From Tritrichomonas musculus (Eukaryota > Parabasalia > Tritrichomonadida > Tritrichomonadidae), in contig JAPFFF010000001.1 of assembly GCA_039105265.1 (NCBI GenBank), positions 4,154,001-4,218,000 of the forward strand: a DNA stretch of 64,000 bases, given 5' to 3'. A program made the position numbers and the translations under genes. Under the pieces are notes generated by a model. The model saw only the letters and a program-made list of their open reading frames with translations. It had not been told where the DNA came from and searched no databases. The stretch's first letter is position 1, and each line of letters opens with the position of its first letter. Shown piece by piece: positions 51,776 to 60,786 of the stretch.

Positions 51776-52165
51776 AATATAATCTTAAAATTGATATTTT
51801 GCATAGTTTTGAAAAAACAAATTGGTTAGTGAAATTTTACGTGTTTTTGTTAACCAAATTCTCTTTTTCAGACCAAAAACGTTAATAAAAAATTTATTTG
51901 AAATAATAAATAAATTCTTTTTTGGTAATATATAGCATTGTGCAAGTATTCAATTAGAATTTTACATTTGTTAGCGAAAATACATTGCATTTAACCATTT
52001 CGCATCACTCAGCTTTTGATAAAAGAATTCTGATTTATTCAAAAAGCTGATGTAAAGAAAATCGAAGAAAACAAACATTTATAAAACATTAATATCACAA
52101 ATTTAGAAAGAAAATCGAAGAAAACAAACATTTTATTAATTTAAAATTAAAATTAATATAAACAA

Positions 52166-55100
52166 TTATGGGATATCTTCCTCAATATTTCCCTCACTTT
52201 CATTGTCATCATTAATATTAAGGCTTTCATTATCATTAATATCATTTTGATGGAAAATATTAATACTCTCATTATCATCATGAACCGTTGACATCAAATT
52301 TATGCTTCTGCTTAATGGCTTTGTACTTGGGTTTCTTATCATTGAATTTTGGAACATTTCCATGATTTCAATTTCTTCTTCTCTAGAATGTGCAAAGCAG
52401 AGCAAAAACTGGAGGACTTCAAAATGCTCAGCACATTCAAGAATATTCATGCAAAATTGGAACTTCATAAACATTAATAATTTCTGTTTACGATCATCAT
52501 TATTTCCAATTACATCAGCAGCAGTATAAACAAATGTTTTTTCTTCTTCTTCATCAATAGCAGCTTCTTCCTCCTCCTCTTCTTCGATTCCGAATATAAC
52601 TTCATGCGCAACGAGAAGCATATCATATCCAGATGCATGATATATACCAAGATCACTTGCACAACTTGCAATTTTCATCAATGTTTCTGAAGAAACAAGA
52701 TCTTGTGCAATAATTGGTGTATCAAGAGAAAGTTCTAGTTTTGCGAGTTTTTGAACATCTGGATTAACATGCTTAATATCGAATTCAAAGAGTGGGCCGT
52801 TTAATTTCTTAAAACAATGGCTAAAGATAGGAGTTACATTTGAAATAGTATTAATATTAATATTACTGTTGTTGATAGGTATAGAATTTTTGATAGTTTT
52901 CAATTTGTTCTGTCGAGGTGAATTTTGATCAGCGTTTCTATTTATGAATGTTCTTCTTGGTGATCGAATTGAGGGTTTAGTTGTTGGTGCAATTGTACTT
53001 TTGGTTATATTTTTTGTTTGCGTCAAAGTTTTTTGAGTGCCTTTAGGAGTGAAGTTCACTTTTTTAGTAACGGGTTCATTCAAATTTGCTTCATCTGCTT
53101 TCGCTTCTTCTTTGCTTAAATTGAGCATTTTTTTCAATAGCCTAAATTGACTTGCAAAGTGCTCCATCTCATGAGTACACTTTGCATAGGCATAGCGTGT
53201 CAGTGCGTCACGAAGATCAAACACGGACTTTACCATTGTTGTTTCTTTTGTGTTACAAAGATTCATAAATCGCCTAAAAATGGAGATATTCGACTTTACT
53301 TCATTAGAAAGCAAAAGATCATCTTTAAATTGAGTTCCAATATATGTAAAGAATTCAACAGCATAACGATATGTATCATCAAAAGGAGTCTTCATTACAC
53401 ACGGAGGAATATTGAGATATGAACAGGCAACATTAACGTCAAACATTACTTGGGAATTGCTTGGCTTTGAGGAATCGTAAAAGTAATTAAGATGAGTTAA
53501 AAGATAATCAAATCCATGAAAATCAGCTTTGCTTTTTTGCTCTTTAAATCGATTTTCAGCTTCAGTTTGAATTTCATCATCAATTAAATCGTTTTTGAAA
53601 GTCACCTTTCGAAAATCAGCTCTTTGAGATTTTAATTCAGAATTGCGATTGGTGATACCTTCACCTCTGATTGAATCCGGTGGATGGACTGGGCGCGCAG
53701 AGTTTGGACGAGGATGAAAAGTTTTATTAACTATTGAAATATCTATTGTTGGAACGTTTGAATCATTATTACTGTTTTCATTTTGATCGTTTTCTTCAAT
53801 TTGTGAAGGAAGTTCCTCTTCTTCAATTTCTATAGGCTCTTGAATAATTTCAGGTGGAATTGAATTTGGATTCATTTTAAGGGAGAACTCGGGAATAATT
53901 GTATTTATATTTGTAAGTTTATCTAAAAATGGTTCTTCAATTACTTTTTTAACATCTGAATTTTCATTTTCATTTACTTCATTTTCAATATCTTTTTGAC
54001 TTTCAGTATCTTTTCCTCTTTTGCTATTTTTGCTTTTAGATTTACCTCTTTCTTGCTTTTTATCATTTTTTCCTTTCTTTTCTTTTTCTTTTTGTTGCTT
54101 GCTTTGTTTTCCTTTTGATAGCTTTGATTCTCTTTTATTACTTTTCTTATCTTCTTTCTTATCTTTTTTCTCTTCTTCTTTCTCCTCTTCTTCTGGCTTT
54201 TCTTTTTCTTTTTCACTTTGTTCTTCATTTCCTTCTGGTTTTTCATTTACATTTTCTTCTTCATTTACATTTTTATCCTCTTCTTTCTCTTTTTTGCCAT
54301 AAATAAGGTGCTCGAAACTATCATAGAACCATTTCATATAGAGCATTTTTTGAACAAGTGCAATGAAAAATGTTTTTGGCGATTCTTTGAGTTCAAGGAG
54401 AACTTCAACAAGACCTGATTTTGCAACAACTTCGTCTACATGCTCGAGATTTTTGTTTCTAATTTTTAGAGAAAGATCCCAGATTGTTCTGAATAATTGA
54501 GGAAGATTGTAATTACCATCATTATTATTCATATTTTTCTTCACAAATTCATCACATATGTTTAAACGCTCATCTTTTTGCCCAATTAACAATTGGAATC
54601 TTTCTATAGCTCTTTTTATTATTACATCTAATTTGTTATCAAGCGTATTAACAAGATTACTTTGATTTGCAATTGTTTTTCCAAATAAGTCGAGACAATT
54701 AAACCATGTTTCAACAGCAGCATAGCATTGCTGTGGAAGAACAAGAAAAGATGGTTGAGTTAAAATTGATAAAGGTGGGAAGATGTCAGTAATAACGTTA
54801 TTTTTATCGCGCTTGTGAGGAAGGACATTTGGCAGTTTTGAAAATAGTGATAAAATAAAATTATCAATGCATTCAATAAAATCTTTTAAATTATCACAAT
54901 GCTTAATTATTGTGCATGTTGCTGTTTTCCTTACAATTCCTTCATACTGAGTATACACTTGAAGTTGTTTTGGCGGAATGATACTAATTGGTGGAACTGT
55001 TACTTTGATTAATCGATCTTCAATATCATTTTTAACTTTTTGAAATAAAACAGGCGAAACACCAATCAAGTCGGCGATACCTGGCATATTAAAATCTGGC

Positions 55101-56506
55101 TTGTAAATATTTCCTGTTTGAGGATCAACTAATCTTTCTGTATTCTCTTCATTATTTAATGCAATGATCATGCCATTGATACTGGGAAATTGGGCTTTTG
55201 CATTTTGTAAACGTTGACTTCCAATGCGTTCTTTTAGAGACTCTTGCTCTTTTTTCATGTTTAATCCAGCAGAAGAAAGCTCCTTTTCTAAAGAAGCAAA
55301 TTGGTTTTTATTATTAGGATAGCCATCGATGATAAATCCACGGCCATCCATATTATCTTTAATTCCTTGTACAATTTGTTGAACAGCAGTTTTATCATCA
55401 GAGTATTTAATCTGAATAGATGAATTGAGGAAAAAGTCCGTTGGAACCTCGGGCACTGGATTCTCATTTACCGCTCCATCTGCAGGAGCTACTTTTGGTG
55501 AAGGCGGAGGGGAAGCTCCTCCTTTTTTCTTTTTGGATTGAGATCCTGGCTGAACTATTGGTTTGAGTTGAATGATATGCGCATCAAAGACTTTTTGAAG
55601 AAATTGGGTAATTGTTGTCCTTCCACCACCTACAGGACCACCAACACAGACAATAAAAGGAAACTTCAAAGAACCAATTGTGCCAAAAGATTTAGTGAAT
55701 TTTTCTGATGAATTGTATATTTCTTGTATAAGCTTATTGAAAAGGGGATTTGGGTCTTCTAAGTGAGACTCTGAGATAGATACGTTAAATGCAAATGATA
55801 AATCTGATAAATAAGAATGAGATAAAAAATGTAAATAGTGTTGAATGGCTATTGTATGAAAAGGTTCAACAAATGTAGACAAAAGCTCCGGATCACGCTG
55901 AATATGAACTATTTCTGGAGTAAAGAATCCATTTCGAAATTTTGTTCTAAGAACTCTTGTTTGGCGAGCTTTTTCATATCTCTCAAGTTCTTCTTTTTTT
56001 TCATTTCGTCTATACCTATTTTTGCCTTTTTTGATTTCAATTTCTTCTTTTTTCTTTTCTTCAATACGACGATTTATGCATTCAAAAGAAAAATTTAAAA
56101 TACCTTCAAGCTCACAGTGACATATAGAAGTAACTTTTTTGAGTCTTTCCTCATGACGTTTTTTCATAAGTTCTTGGTGAAGCTCCTCATCTGGATGAAT
56201 GACAGGCGGGAGATTGTTGAGCCATGAGTCATCGGTTTCTTTCTCGTTAGTCGATTTTGATAAATTATTAATAGTATTATCATCATCATTTTCTTCGTTT
56301 TCATTATTTTGAATATTTTCATTGCTTTCGATTTGCGAAGAGAGATCTGCGTTTTCGATTTCATTTTCTTCATTTAGAAATTGGCTTGATTGAATCGGTC
56401 GTTTAGAAGCATTTATCGGAGGCTCATTAGGAGGATGGGGTCGTACTGGCCCAGAATCCGTAGAATTCTTTGATATACTCCTCTCTCCTCGTTTGGAATG
56501 ATTCAT
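52166..56506 (-). CDS. Adenylate-kinase-domain flagellar-type protein (SPEF2/CPC1-like)
   Basis: This is a 1446-residue protein with a true ATG. After a disordered acidic N-terminus and a basic coiled coil (about 120-200), residues about 275-560 hold an adenylate-kinase-like domain. The P-loop is IVCVGGPVGGGRTT near residue 285, and the lid side reads GRGFIIDGYPNNKNQFASLE, matching the family's 'GFVLDGFPR.. Q'. A long helical region follows. A K/E-rich charged block (about 750-840) comes next, then a helical C-terminus and an acidic tail. SPEF2/CPC1 of the flagellar central pair has this mixture of coiled coil and adenylate-kinase domain, but its N-terminal CH-like domain is missing here, so AK7/AK9-type proteins are alternatives. 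An axonemal role is an inference. Confidence 0.65.
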   Translation of the reverse strand: MNHSKRGERSISKNSTDSGPVRPHPPNEPPINASKRPIQSSQFLNEENEIENADLSSQIESNENIQNNENEENDDDNTINNLSKSTNEKETDDSWLNNLPPVIHPDEELHQELMKKRHEERLKKVTSICHCELEGILNFSFECINRRIEEKKKEEIEIKKGKNRYRRNEKKEELERYEKARQTRVLRTKFRNGFFTPEIVHIQRDPELLSTFVEPFHTIAIQHYLHFLSHSYLSDLSFAFNVSISESHLEDPNPLFNKLIQEIYNSSEKFTKSFGTIGSLKFPFIVCVGGPVGGGRTTITQFLQKVFDAHIIQLKPIVQPGSQSKKKKGGASPPPSPKVAPADGAVNENPVPEVPTDFFLNSSIQIKYSDDKTAVQQIVQGIKDNMDGRGFIIDGYPNNKNQFASLEKELSSAGLNMKKEQESLKERIGSQRLQNAKAQFPSINGMIIALNNEENTERLVDPQTGNIYKPDFNMPGIADLIGVSPVLFQKVKNDIEDRLIKVTVPPISIIPPKQLQVYTQYEGIVRKTATCTIIKHCDNLKDFIECIDNFILSLFSKLPNVLPHKRDKNNVITDIFPPLSILTQPSFLVLPQQCYAAVETWFNCLDLFGKTIANQSNLVNTLDNKLDVIIKRAIERFQLLIGQKDERLNICDEFVKKNMNNNDGNYNLPQLFRTIWDLSLKIRNKNLEHVDEVVAKSGLVEVLLELKESPKTFFIALVQKMLYMKWFYDSFEHLIYGKKEKEEDKNVNEEENVNEKPEGNEEQSEKEKEKPEEEEKEEEKKDKKEDKKSNKRESKLSKGKQSKQQKEKEKKGKNDKKQERGKSKSKNSKRGKDTESQKDIENEVNENENSDVKKVIEEPFLDKLTNINTIIPEFSLKMNPNSIPPEIIQEPIEIEEEELPSQIEENDQNENSNNDSNVPTIDISIVNKTFHPRPNSARPVHPPDSIRGEGITNRNSELKSQRADFRKVTFKNDLIDDEIQTEAENRFKEQKSKADFHGFDYLLTHLNYFYDSSKPSNSQVMFDVNVACSYLNIPPCVMKTPFDDTYRYAVEFFTYIGTQFKDDLLLSNEVKSNISIFRRFMNLCNTKETTMVKSVFDLRDALTRYAYAKCTHEMEHFASQFRLLKKMLNLSKEEAKADEANLNEPVTKKVNFTPKGTQKTLTQTKNITKSTIAPTTKPSIRSPRRTFINRNADQNSPRQNKLKTIKNSIPINNSNININTISNVTPIFSHCFKKLNGPLFEFDIKHVNPDVQKLAKLELSLDTPIIAQDLVSSETLMKIASCASDLGIYHASGYDMLLVAHEVIFGIEEEEEEEAAIDEEEEKTFVYTAADVIGNNDDRKQKLLMFMKFQFCMNILECAEHFEVLQFLLCFAHSREEEIEIMEMFQNSMIRNPSTKPLSRSINLMSTVHDDNESINIFHQNDINDNESLNINDDNESEGNIEEDIP

Positions 56507-56817
56507 TTCTAGGATATGTAACGTGCATATTTAAACGGTGCTTCTTTTCAATTTTGAATATATAAAATTTTAATAATAAATAACATTAATTACAAAGAAA
56601 ACTATGGCAAGAAACTACAAATTGTTTAATGATTTGATTATAATCAAATAATATTATAGTAAATCATTTTATCTAAATAAATTGACAACTGAATTCCAAT
56701 AAATTTAAAAAAATAATGAATATTAAATGCGAATTCAAGCAAACTTAAGATGCTTTGAATTTAACAAATGCCAATGTAAAATATTTTATATATATATATA
56801 AATAAATAATACAAAAA
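56507..56817. other. AT-rich spacer, nothing recognised
   Basis: 311 bases of AT-rich DNA upstream of the adenylate-kinase-type gene and downstream of the dynein light chain. No Inr match close to the ATG was found. Confidence 0.45.
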
Positions 56818-57162
56818 TTAATCATAGCGAGTTCTGAACGCCCATAGAGAAACTATACACTGCATTGTTTCATTCGCCCATTTTGTTGTTATTTTCAAGT
56901 CCTCTTTTGAATCCCAAATTGCCATCTGTACATCATTTACAAATTGGCTGCGACTTGAAAGAACCATACAATGCGCAATGAATTTAAATTGTGGAGTTTT
57001 TGTTTCTTTCATCTTTTTCAATATTCCCGAAATTATATTGTTTGACCAATTTTCAATTTTTGAATCATCGTAATTCTGTCCATCGAGCGTATGTTGAATT
57101 GAATCTTGAGCAACTGATTGCATTTCTAAAAGCATTGAATTTTGGGTTTGTTCAAGAGTCAT
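56818..57162 (-). CDS. DYNLT: Tctex-type dynein light chain
   Basis: The apparent start at 57180 is TTG. The first ATG is at 57162 (MTLEQTQNSM), giving 114 residues, the normal Tctex1 length. The fold is clear from YDDSKIENWSNNIISGIL (the family's 'Y....V..WT..I.E..L'), FKFIAHCMVLSSRSQ ('KYIV.C.I....G'), the AIWDSKEDLKITTKWANETM stretch ('.FWD...D.....W.N..M') and CIVSLWAF at the end. It should act as a dimeric light chain on dynein intermediate chain in axonemal or cytoplasmic dynein. It is a single intact gene. Confidence 0.9.
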   Translation of the reverse strand: MTLEQTQNSMLLEMQSVAQDSIQHTLDGQNYDDSKIENWSNNIISGILKKMKETKTPQFKFIAHCMVLSSRSQFVNDVQMAIWDSKEDLKITTKWANETMQCIVSLWAFRTRYD

Positions 57163-57912
57163 TATCAAAAAAATTTTCAAATATTTGAAAAGTGGCTGTC
57201 AGAAAGGTTAATTAATTAACCATTATTCATTGAAATAAATTTTCATCTGTTAAGTATATTCAAAAATTGAATGCCCATTATGAAAAAATAATGTAAAGAT
57301 TCTTTATATCCAAATCCACAAAATCAAACAATTTTTTTGATTTATTAGTTTAATAAATCAACTGTTTTAATAAATCCAAATAAGTAATTATATATTAATG
57401 ATATCAAGAGTTCAATCCCGTTCTTGTCTCTCCAACATTTTATCTAATATAATTTTCCAAAATTCACAAAAATCAAGTAGCAAATATACTTGGTTTGGCT
57501 ACCATAAAATATTTATCCATAATTATTTGACACTTTTGATTTTTTAAAACCTAAAACATTCCTCAAAAGTATTCAATGATTGATGCCTTTGTTCTTTTAA
57601 ATAGCTTAAGGAATGCGTCAAAAATGGGAATAATCACGAGATTGTTGAAATATGAAACTTTTTCTTAGCATTTAACATTTTATAAAAAAGTTCTTGAGGT
57701 TTCATTTCATAGTATTACATGCTTTATTCCACAGATCAACTTTATAATTATGTCATAAAGTTAATTGTATATGAAATAAATCATTCAAGCTATTTCAACA
57801 AAAACATGATTTGTGATAACTAATATTTTTTGCAACAATATTATATGTTTTAAATAATAGAATAAAGAATGACTTTAAAAAAATATTCATGCAACTGAAA
57901 CACCAAATTTTA
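57163..57912. other. AT-rich spacer
   Basis: AT-rich sequence with no recognised frame. It ends at the TA flank of the next element. Confidence 0.5.
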
Positions 57913-58154
57913 AGGTACAAATCCAGTACGTTTAGTAACCGCAATTTTTTTTGACATTCTCAAAGAATAAGATGACATGTTAAATAAAAAACGATTTTTT
58001 TCATCCATTTCATATAACATGTCATAATATTTATTTAAATTGTAAAATAAGTGTCAAAAACAAACCTAGTCAATTTAAACTTTTTCAGAGACATGCAACT
58101 ATTCAAATAATAAACGTTCTCCTATTCAAAAAATAACGTACTGGATTTGTACCT
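57913..58154. mobile_element. TA-flanked inverted-repeat element (MITE), second family
   Basis: The left end begins AGGTACAAATCCAGTACGTT and the right end is its complement, about 20 bases perfect, with TA on both sides (57911-57912 and 58155-58156) inside TTAA contexts. The length is 242 bases. The interior is AT-rich and noncoding, with a looser inner palindrome (ATGACATGTT and AACATGTCAT). Either a Tc1/mariner TA or a TTAA-type target site fits. Confidence 0.7.
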
Positions 58155-58315
58155 TAAAAAAGATATAACGAACTGTTTTTCAAAAAATCGTTAGAACAAA
58201 TTCTTAATAAAGCAATAATTTAATTTTGACAATTTCAAAAAGTTCACTTCAGAAAAAGTGGAACAGAAAATTTTTTCTTCTTGAAAAAATTTATTTTGTA
58301 ACAAAATTTTGACAA

Positions 58316-58320
58316 TCATT
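58316..58320 (+). promoter_or_regulatory. Inr initiator for the ubiquitin-like gene
   Basis: ACAATCATTTT matches TCA-Y-W. The predicted first base is 58318, 10 bases before the ATG. Confidence 0.5.
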
Positions 58321-58327
58321 TTTATAT

Positions 58328-58579
58328 ATGAAGATTCAAGTTGTGCTTCAGTTTGGTTTCCCTACTTTAGATTTTGATATTGATCCATCAACAACTTTAA
58401 ATGATCTTAAAAAAAAATGTGAAGAAGAAAGACGTTTTGAAGACGCATCCGACTATTTTATTGCATTCATGTACCCTCATGGTGTACTAGTAAATGATCT
58501 AAAGCTAACATTAGAATCATTAAATGTAAAAGAAGGTGATCAATTATTTTATATATATGAATCTATAGCGTCTGGCTAA
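58328..58579 (+). CDS. Small ubiquitin-like (beta-grasp) protein
   Basis: The 83-residue frame has the strand-helix-strand order of ubiquitin: a first strand pair (MKIQVVLQFGFPTLDFDI), a helix starting STTLNDLKKKCEEE, then a strand and turn (YFIAFMYPHGVLVND) and the closing TLESLNVKEGDQLFYIY, equivalent to ubiquitin's 'TL.D..I...STL.LV'. It ends ESIASG, not GG, so it is probably not conjugated through a mature diglycine; a free-standing UBL or an adaptor is more likely. The TAAA at the stop and a good Inr support expression. No specific UBL family was named. Confidence 0.65.
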   Translation: MKIQVVLQFGFPTLDFDIDPSTTLNDLKKKCEEERRFEDASDYFIAFMYPHGVLVNDLKLTLESLNVKEGDQLFYIYESIASG

Positions 58580-59223
58580 ATAAAAGCATATTTATTAAGT
58601 ATTATATTCATTTCGTATTTTATTTATCTGATAAGTATGTTTCATATTTATTTGGATTAATATTGATGAATCAATTTGTTTTATTATTCTTTTTGAAATA
58701 TATATAGGAGTGTAACGATATAGACTTGTGCAAAGTCCTTTGGACAAAAAGACCAAACAAACTTAATTAATTTAAAAACACTTTTTTTGAAAAGGTCTCA
58801 CGACTCATATCATACCAATTAATTGGTATAAAGATAAACGCTCCAATTAAAAACGGTTTTTGTCAATTTTCATTGCTTCATATTTTTTTAACTGATTTTT
58901 TAAAGAATATAAATATGCAAATAGAATTATACTGATTATAAATTGAGATTTAAAAATCATCAATACAAAAAAATTCGTTTATGTTTTAATAAAATTTTTT
59001 TAATAATATCTTGCAGTTTTAACTGTATTTCATTATTATTTTAATTTTATAATATATATGATTGGATTTTAATATTTGAAATTAATAAATAATGCATATT
59101 AATTATTTCGTTTTTAAGTTAAACAAAATTTAAAAAAGTGAACAAAAACTATTATTTTTGAAACAAATTTTAATTGAAAATTGAATTCGTTCGTTATTGA
59201 TAAACAGATCATGGTCAGTCACC
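58580..59223. other. AT-rich region upstream of alpha-tubulin
   Basis: No gene is seen. An 18-base perfect palindrome, ATACCAATTAATTGGTAT, lies at 58812-58829, and CTCACGACTC sits just before it. It could be a protein-binding site of the divergent or tubulin promoter, or chance in AT-rich DNA. Confidence 0.4.
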
Positions 59224-59228
59224 TCATT
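59224..59228 (+). promoter_or_regulatory. Inr initiator for alpha-tubulin
   Basis: CCTCATTCTTCAAAA matches TCA-Y-W. The predicted first base is 59226, giving an 11-base leader to the ATG at 59237. Confidence 0.65.
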
Positions 59229-59236
59229 CTTCAAAA

Positions 59237-60595
59237 ATGCGTGAAGTTATTTCTATCCATATCGGTCAATGCGGTGTCCAAATTGGTAATGGATGCTGGG
59301 AACTCTACTGCCTTGAACACGGAATTCAACCAGATGGTCAAATGCCATCCGACAAGACAATCGGTGTTTGCGATGATGCTTTCAACACCTTCTTCTCAGA
59401 AACAGGTGCTGGCAAACACGTTCCACGTGCAGTTTTCGTCGATCTTGAACCAACATGTATGGATGAAGTCCGTACAGGAACATACCGCCAACTTTACCAC
59501 CCAGAACAACTCATCAACGGTAAAGAAGATGCTGCTAACAACTATGCACGTGGTCACTACACAGTTGGTAAAGAAATCATCGATCTTACACTCGATCGTA
59601 TCCGTAAATTAGCTGACCAATGCACAGGTATGCAAGGTTTCTTAATCTTCCATTCCTTCGGAGGTGGTACAGGAGCTGGTTTCGGATCCCTCCTTCTTGA
59701 ACGTCTTTCCGTCGACTATGGTAAGAAGTCCAAGCTCGAATTCACAGTTTATCCAGCACCACAAGTTTCAACAGCTGTTGTCGAACCATATAACTCAATT
59801 CTTGCTACCCACGCTATGATTGATCACTCCGATTGCGCTTTCATGGTCGATAACGAAGCCCTTTACGACCTTTGCCGCCGTGCTCTCGATATCGAACGCC
59901 CAACATACACAAACCTTAACCGTCTTATCGGTCAAGTTGTTTCATCACTTACAGCTTCCCTCCGTTTCGATGGTGCTTTGAACGTCGACTTCACAGAATT
60001 CCAAACCAACTTGGTTCCATATGCTCGTATCCACTTCCCAATCTGCTCATATGCTCCAGTCATCTCCGCAGAAAAGGCCTACCACGAACAACTTTCAGTT
60101 GCTGAAATCACAAACACCCTCTTCGAACCAGCTAACATGATGGTTAAATGCGACCCACGTCACGGTAAATACATGGCATGCACTTGCCTTTACCGTGGTG
60201 ATGTCGTTCCAAAGGATGTCGGTGCTGCTATCGCAACAATCAAGACCAAGCGTACCATCCAATTCGTCGACTGGTGCCCAACAGGTTTCAAGGTCGGTAT
60301 CAACTACCAACCACCAACAGTCGTTCCAGGAGGCGATCTTGCAAAGGTTCAACGTGCTGTTTGCATGCTCGCTAACACAACAGCCATTGCTGAAGCCTGG
60401 AGCCGTCTTGATCACAAATTCGATCTTATGTACGCCAAACGTGCCTTCGTTCACTGGTATGTCGGTGAAGGTATGGAAGAAGCAGAATTCCCAGAAGCTC
60501 GTGAAGATCTTGCTCTTCTTGAAAAGGATTATGATGAAGTTGCTGCTGAATCAGTCGAAGGTGGTGAAGAAGAAGAAGACGAAGGACAACAATAA
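59237..60595 (+). CDS. TUBA: Alpha-tubulin
   Basis: This 452-residue alpha-tubulin is half of the alpha/beta dimer that builds axonemes, the costa-associated cytoskeleton and the spindle. The GTP-binding [12 protein letters not shown] loop is intact. Lys40, the acetylation site, is kept (QMPSDK, K40), and the alpha-specific long insert near the C-terminus ([16 protein letters not shown]) is present. The N-terminus is MREV rather than the usual MREC, and the C-terminus ends EDEGQQ without the terminal aromatic residue used in detyrosination. Codons are strongly C-ending, as in highly expressed genes. Its stop forms TAAA. It has the 11-base leader expected in a trichomonad. Confidence 0.98.
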   Translation: MREVISIHIGQCGVQIGNGCWELYCLEHGIQPDGQMPSDKTIGVCDDAFNTFFSETGAGKHVPRAVFVDLEPTCMDEVRTGTYRQLYHPEQLINGKEDAANNYARGHYTVGKEIIDLTLDRIRKLADQCTGMQGFLIFHSFGGGTGAGFGSLLLERLSVDYGKKSKLEFTVYPAPQVSTAVVEPYNSILATHAMIDHSDCAFMVDNEALYDLCRRALDIERPTYTNLNRLIGQVVSSLTASLRFDGALNVDFTEFQTNLVPYARIHFPICSYAPVISAEKAYHEQLSVAEITNTLFEPANMMVKCDPRHGKYMACTCLYRGDVVPKDVGAAIATIKTKRTIQFVDWCPTGFKVGINYQPPTVVPGGDLAKVQRAVCMLANTTAIAEAWSRLDHKFDLMYAKRAFVHWYVGEGMEEAEFPEAREDLALLEKDYDEVAAESVEGGEEEEDEGQQ

Positions 60596-60741
60596 ATTTT
60601 TTTGGAATAAAAACTTCTGACATATTAAATTATAGTTTTCTTTTTATTATTTTCAAATATAATGAGTAAAACCTTTTATCTTGAAGAACAAAATCAATAT
60701 ATTCATGAAGTTTTTGAAAATTTTGTGATTCTTGATTTTTT

Positions 60742-60746
60742 TCATA
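60742..60746 (+). promoter_or_regulatory. Inr initiator for the glycosyltransferase-like gene
   Basis: TTTTCATATC matches TCA-Y-W. The predicted first base is 60744, 7 bases before an upstream ATG at 60751. Confidence 0.45.
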
Positions 60747-60750
60747 TCAA

Positions 60751-60786
60751 ATGTCAGATGATATAGTGGAATGCCAAAGCATATGA
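60751..60786 (+). other. Short upstream open frame ending in ATGA overlap
   Basis: The ATG at 60751 opens an 11-codon frame (MSDDIVECQSI) ending at TGA 60784-60786. That TGA overlaps the second in-frame ATG of the main gene (60783-60785) as ATGA, a layout that allows reinitiation there. Confidence 0.4.

Noticed and set aside
59181-59612. 143-codon frame overlapping the start of alpha-tubulin
   Set aside because: It is the shadow of the tubulin gene in another frame; tubulin has its own Inr and ATG.
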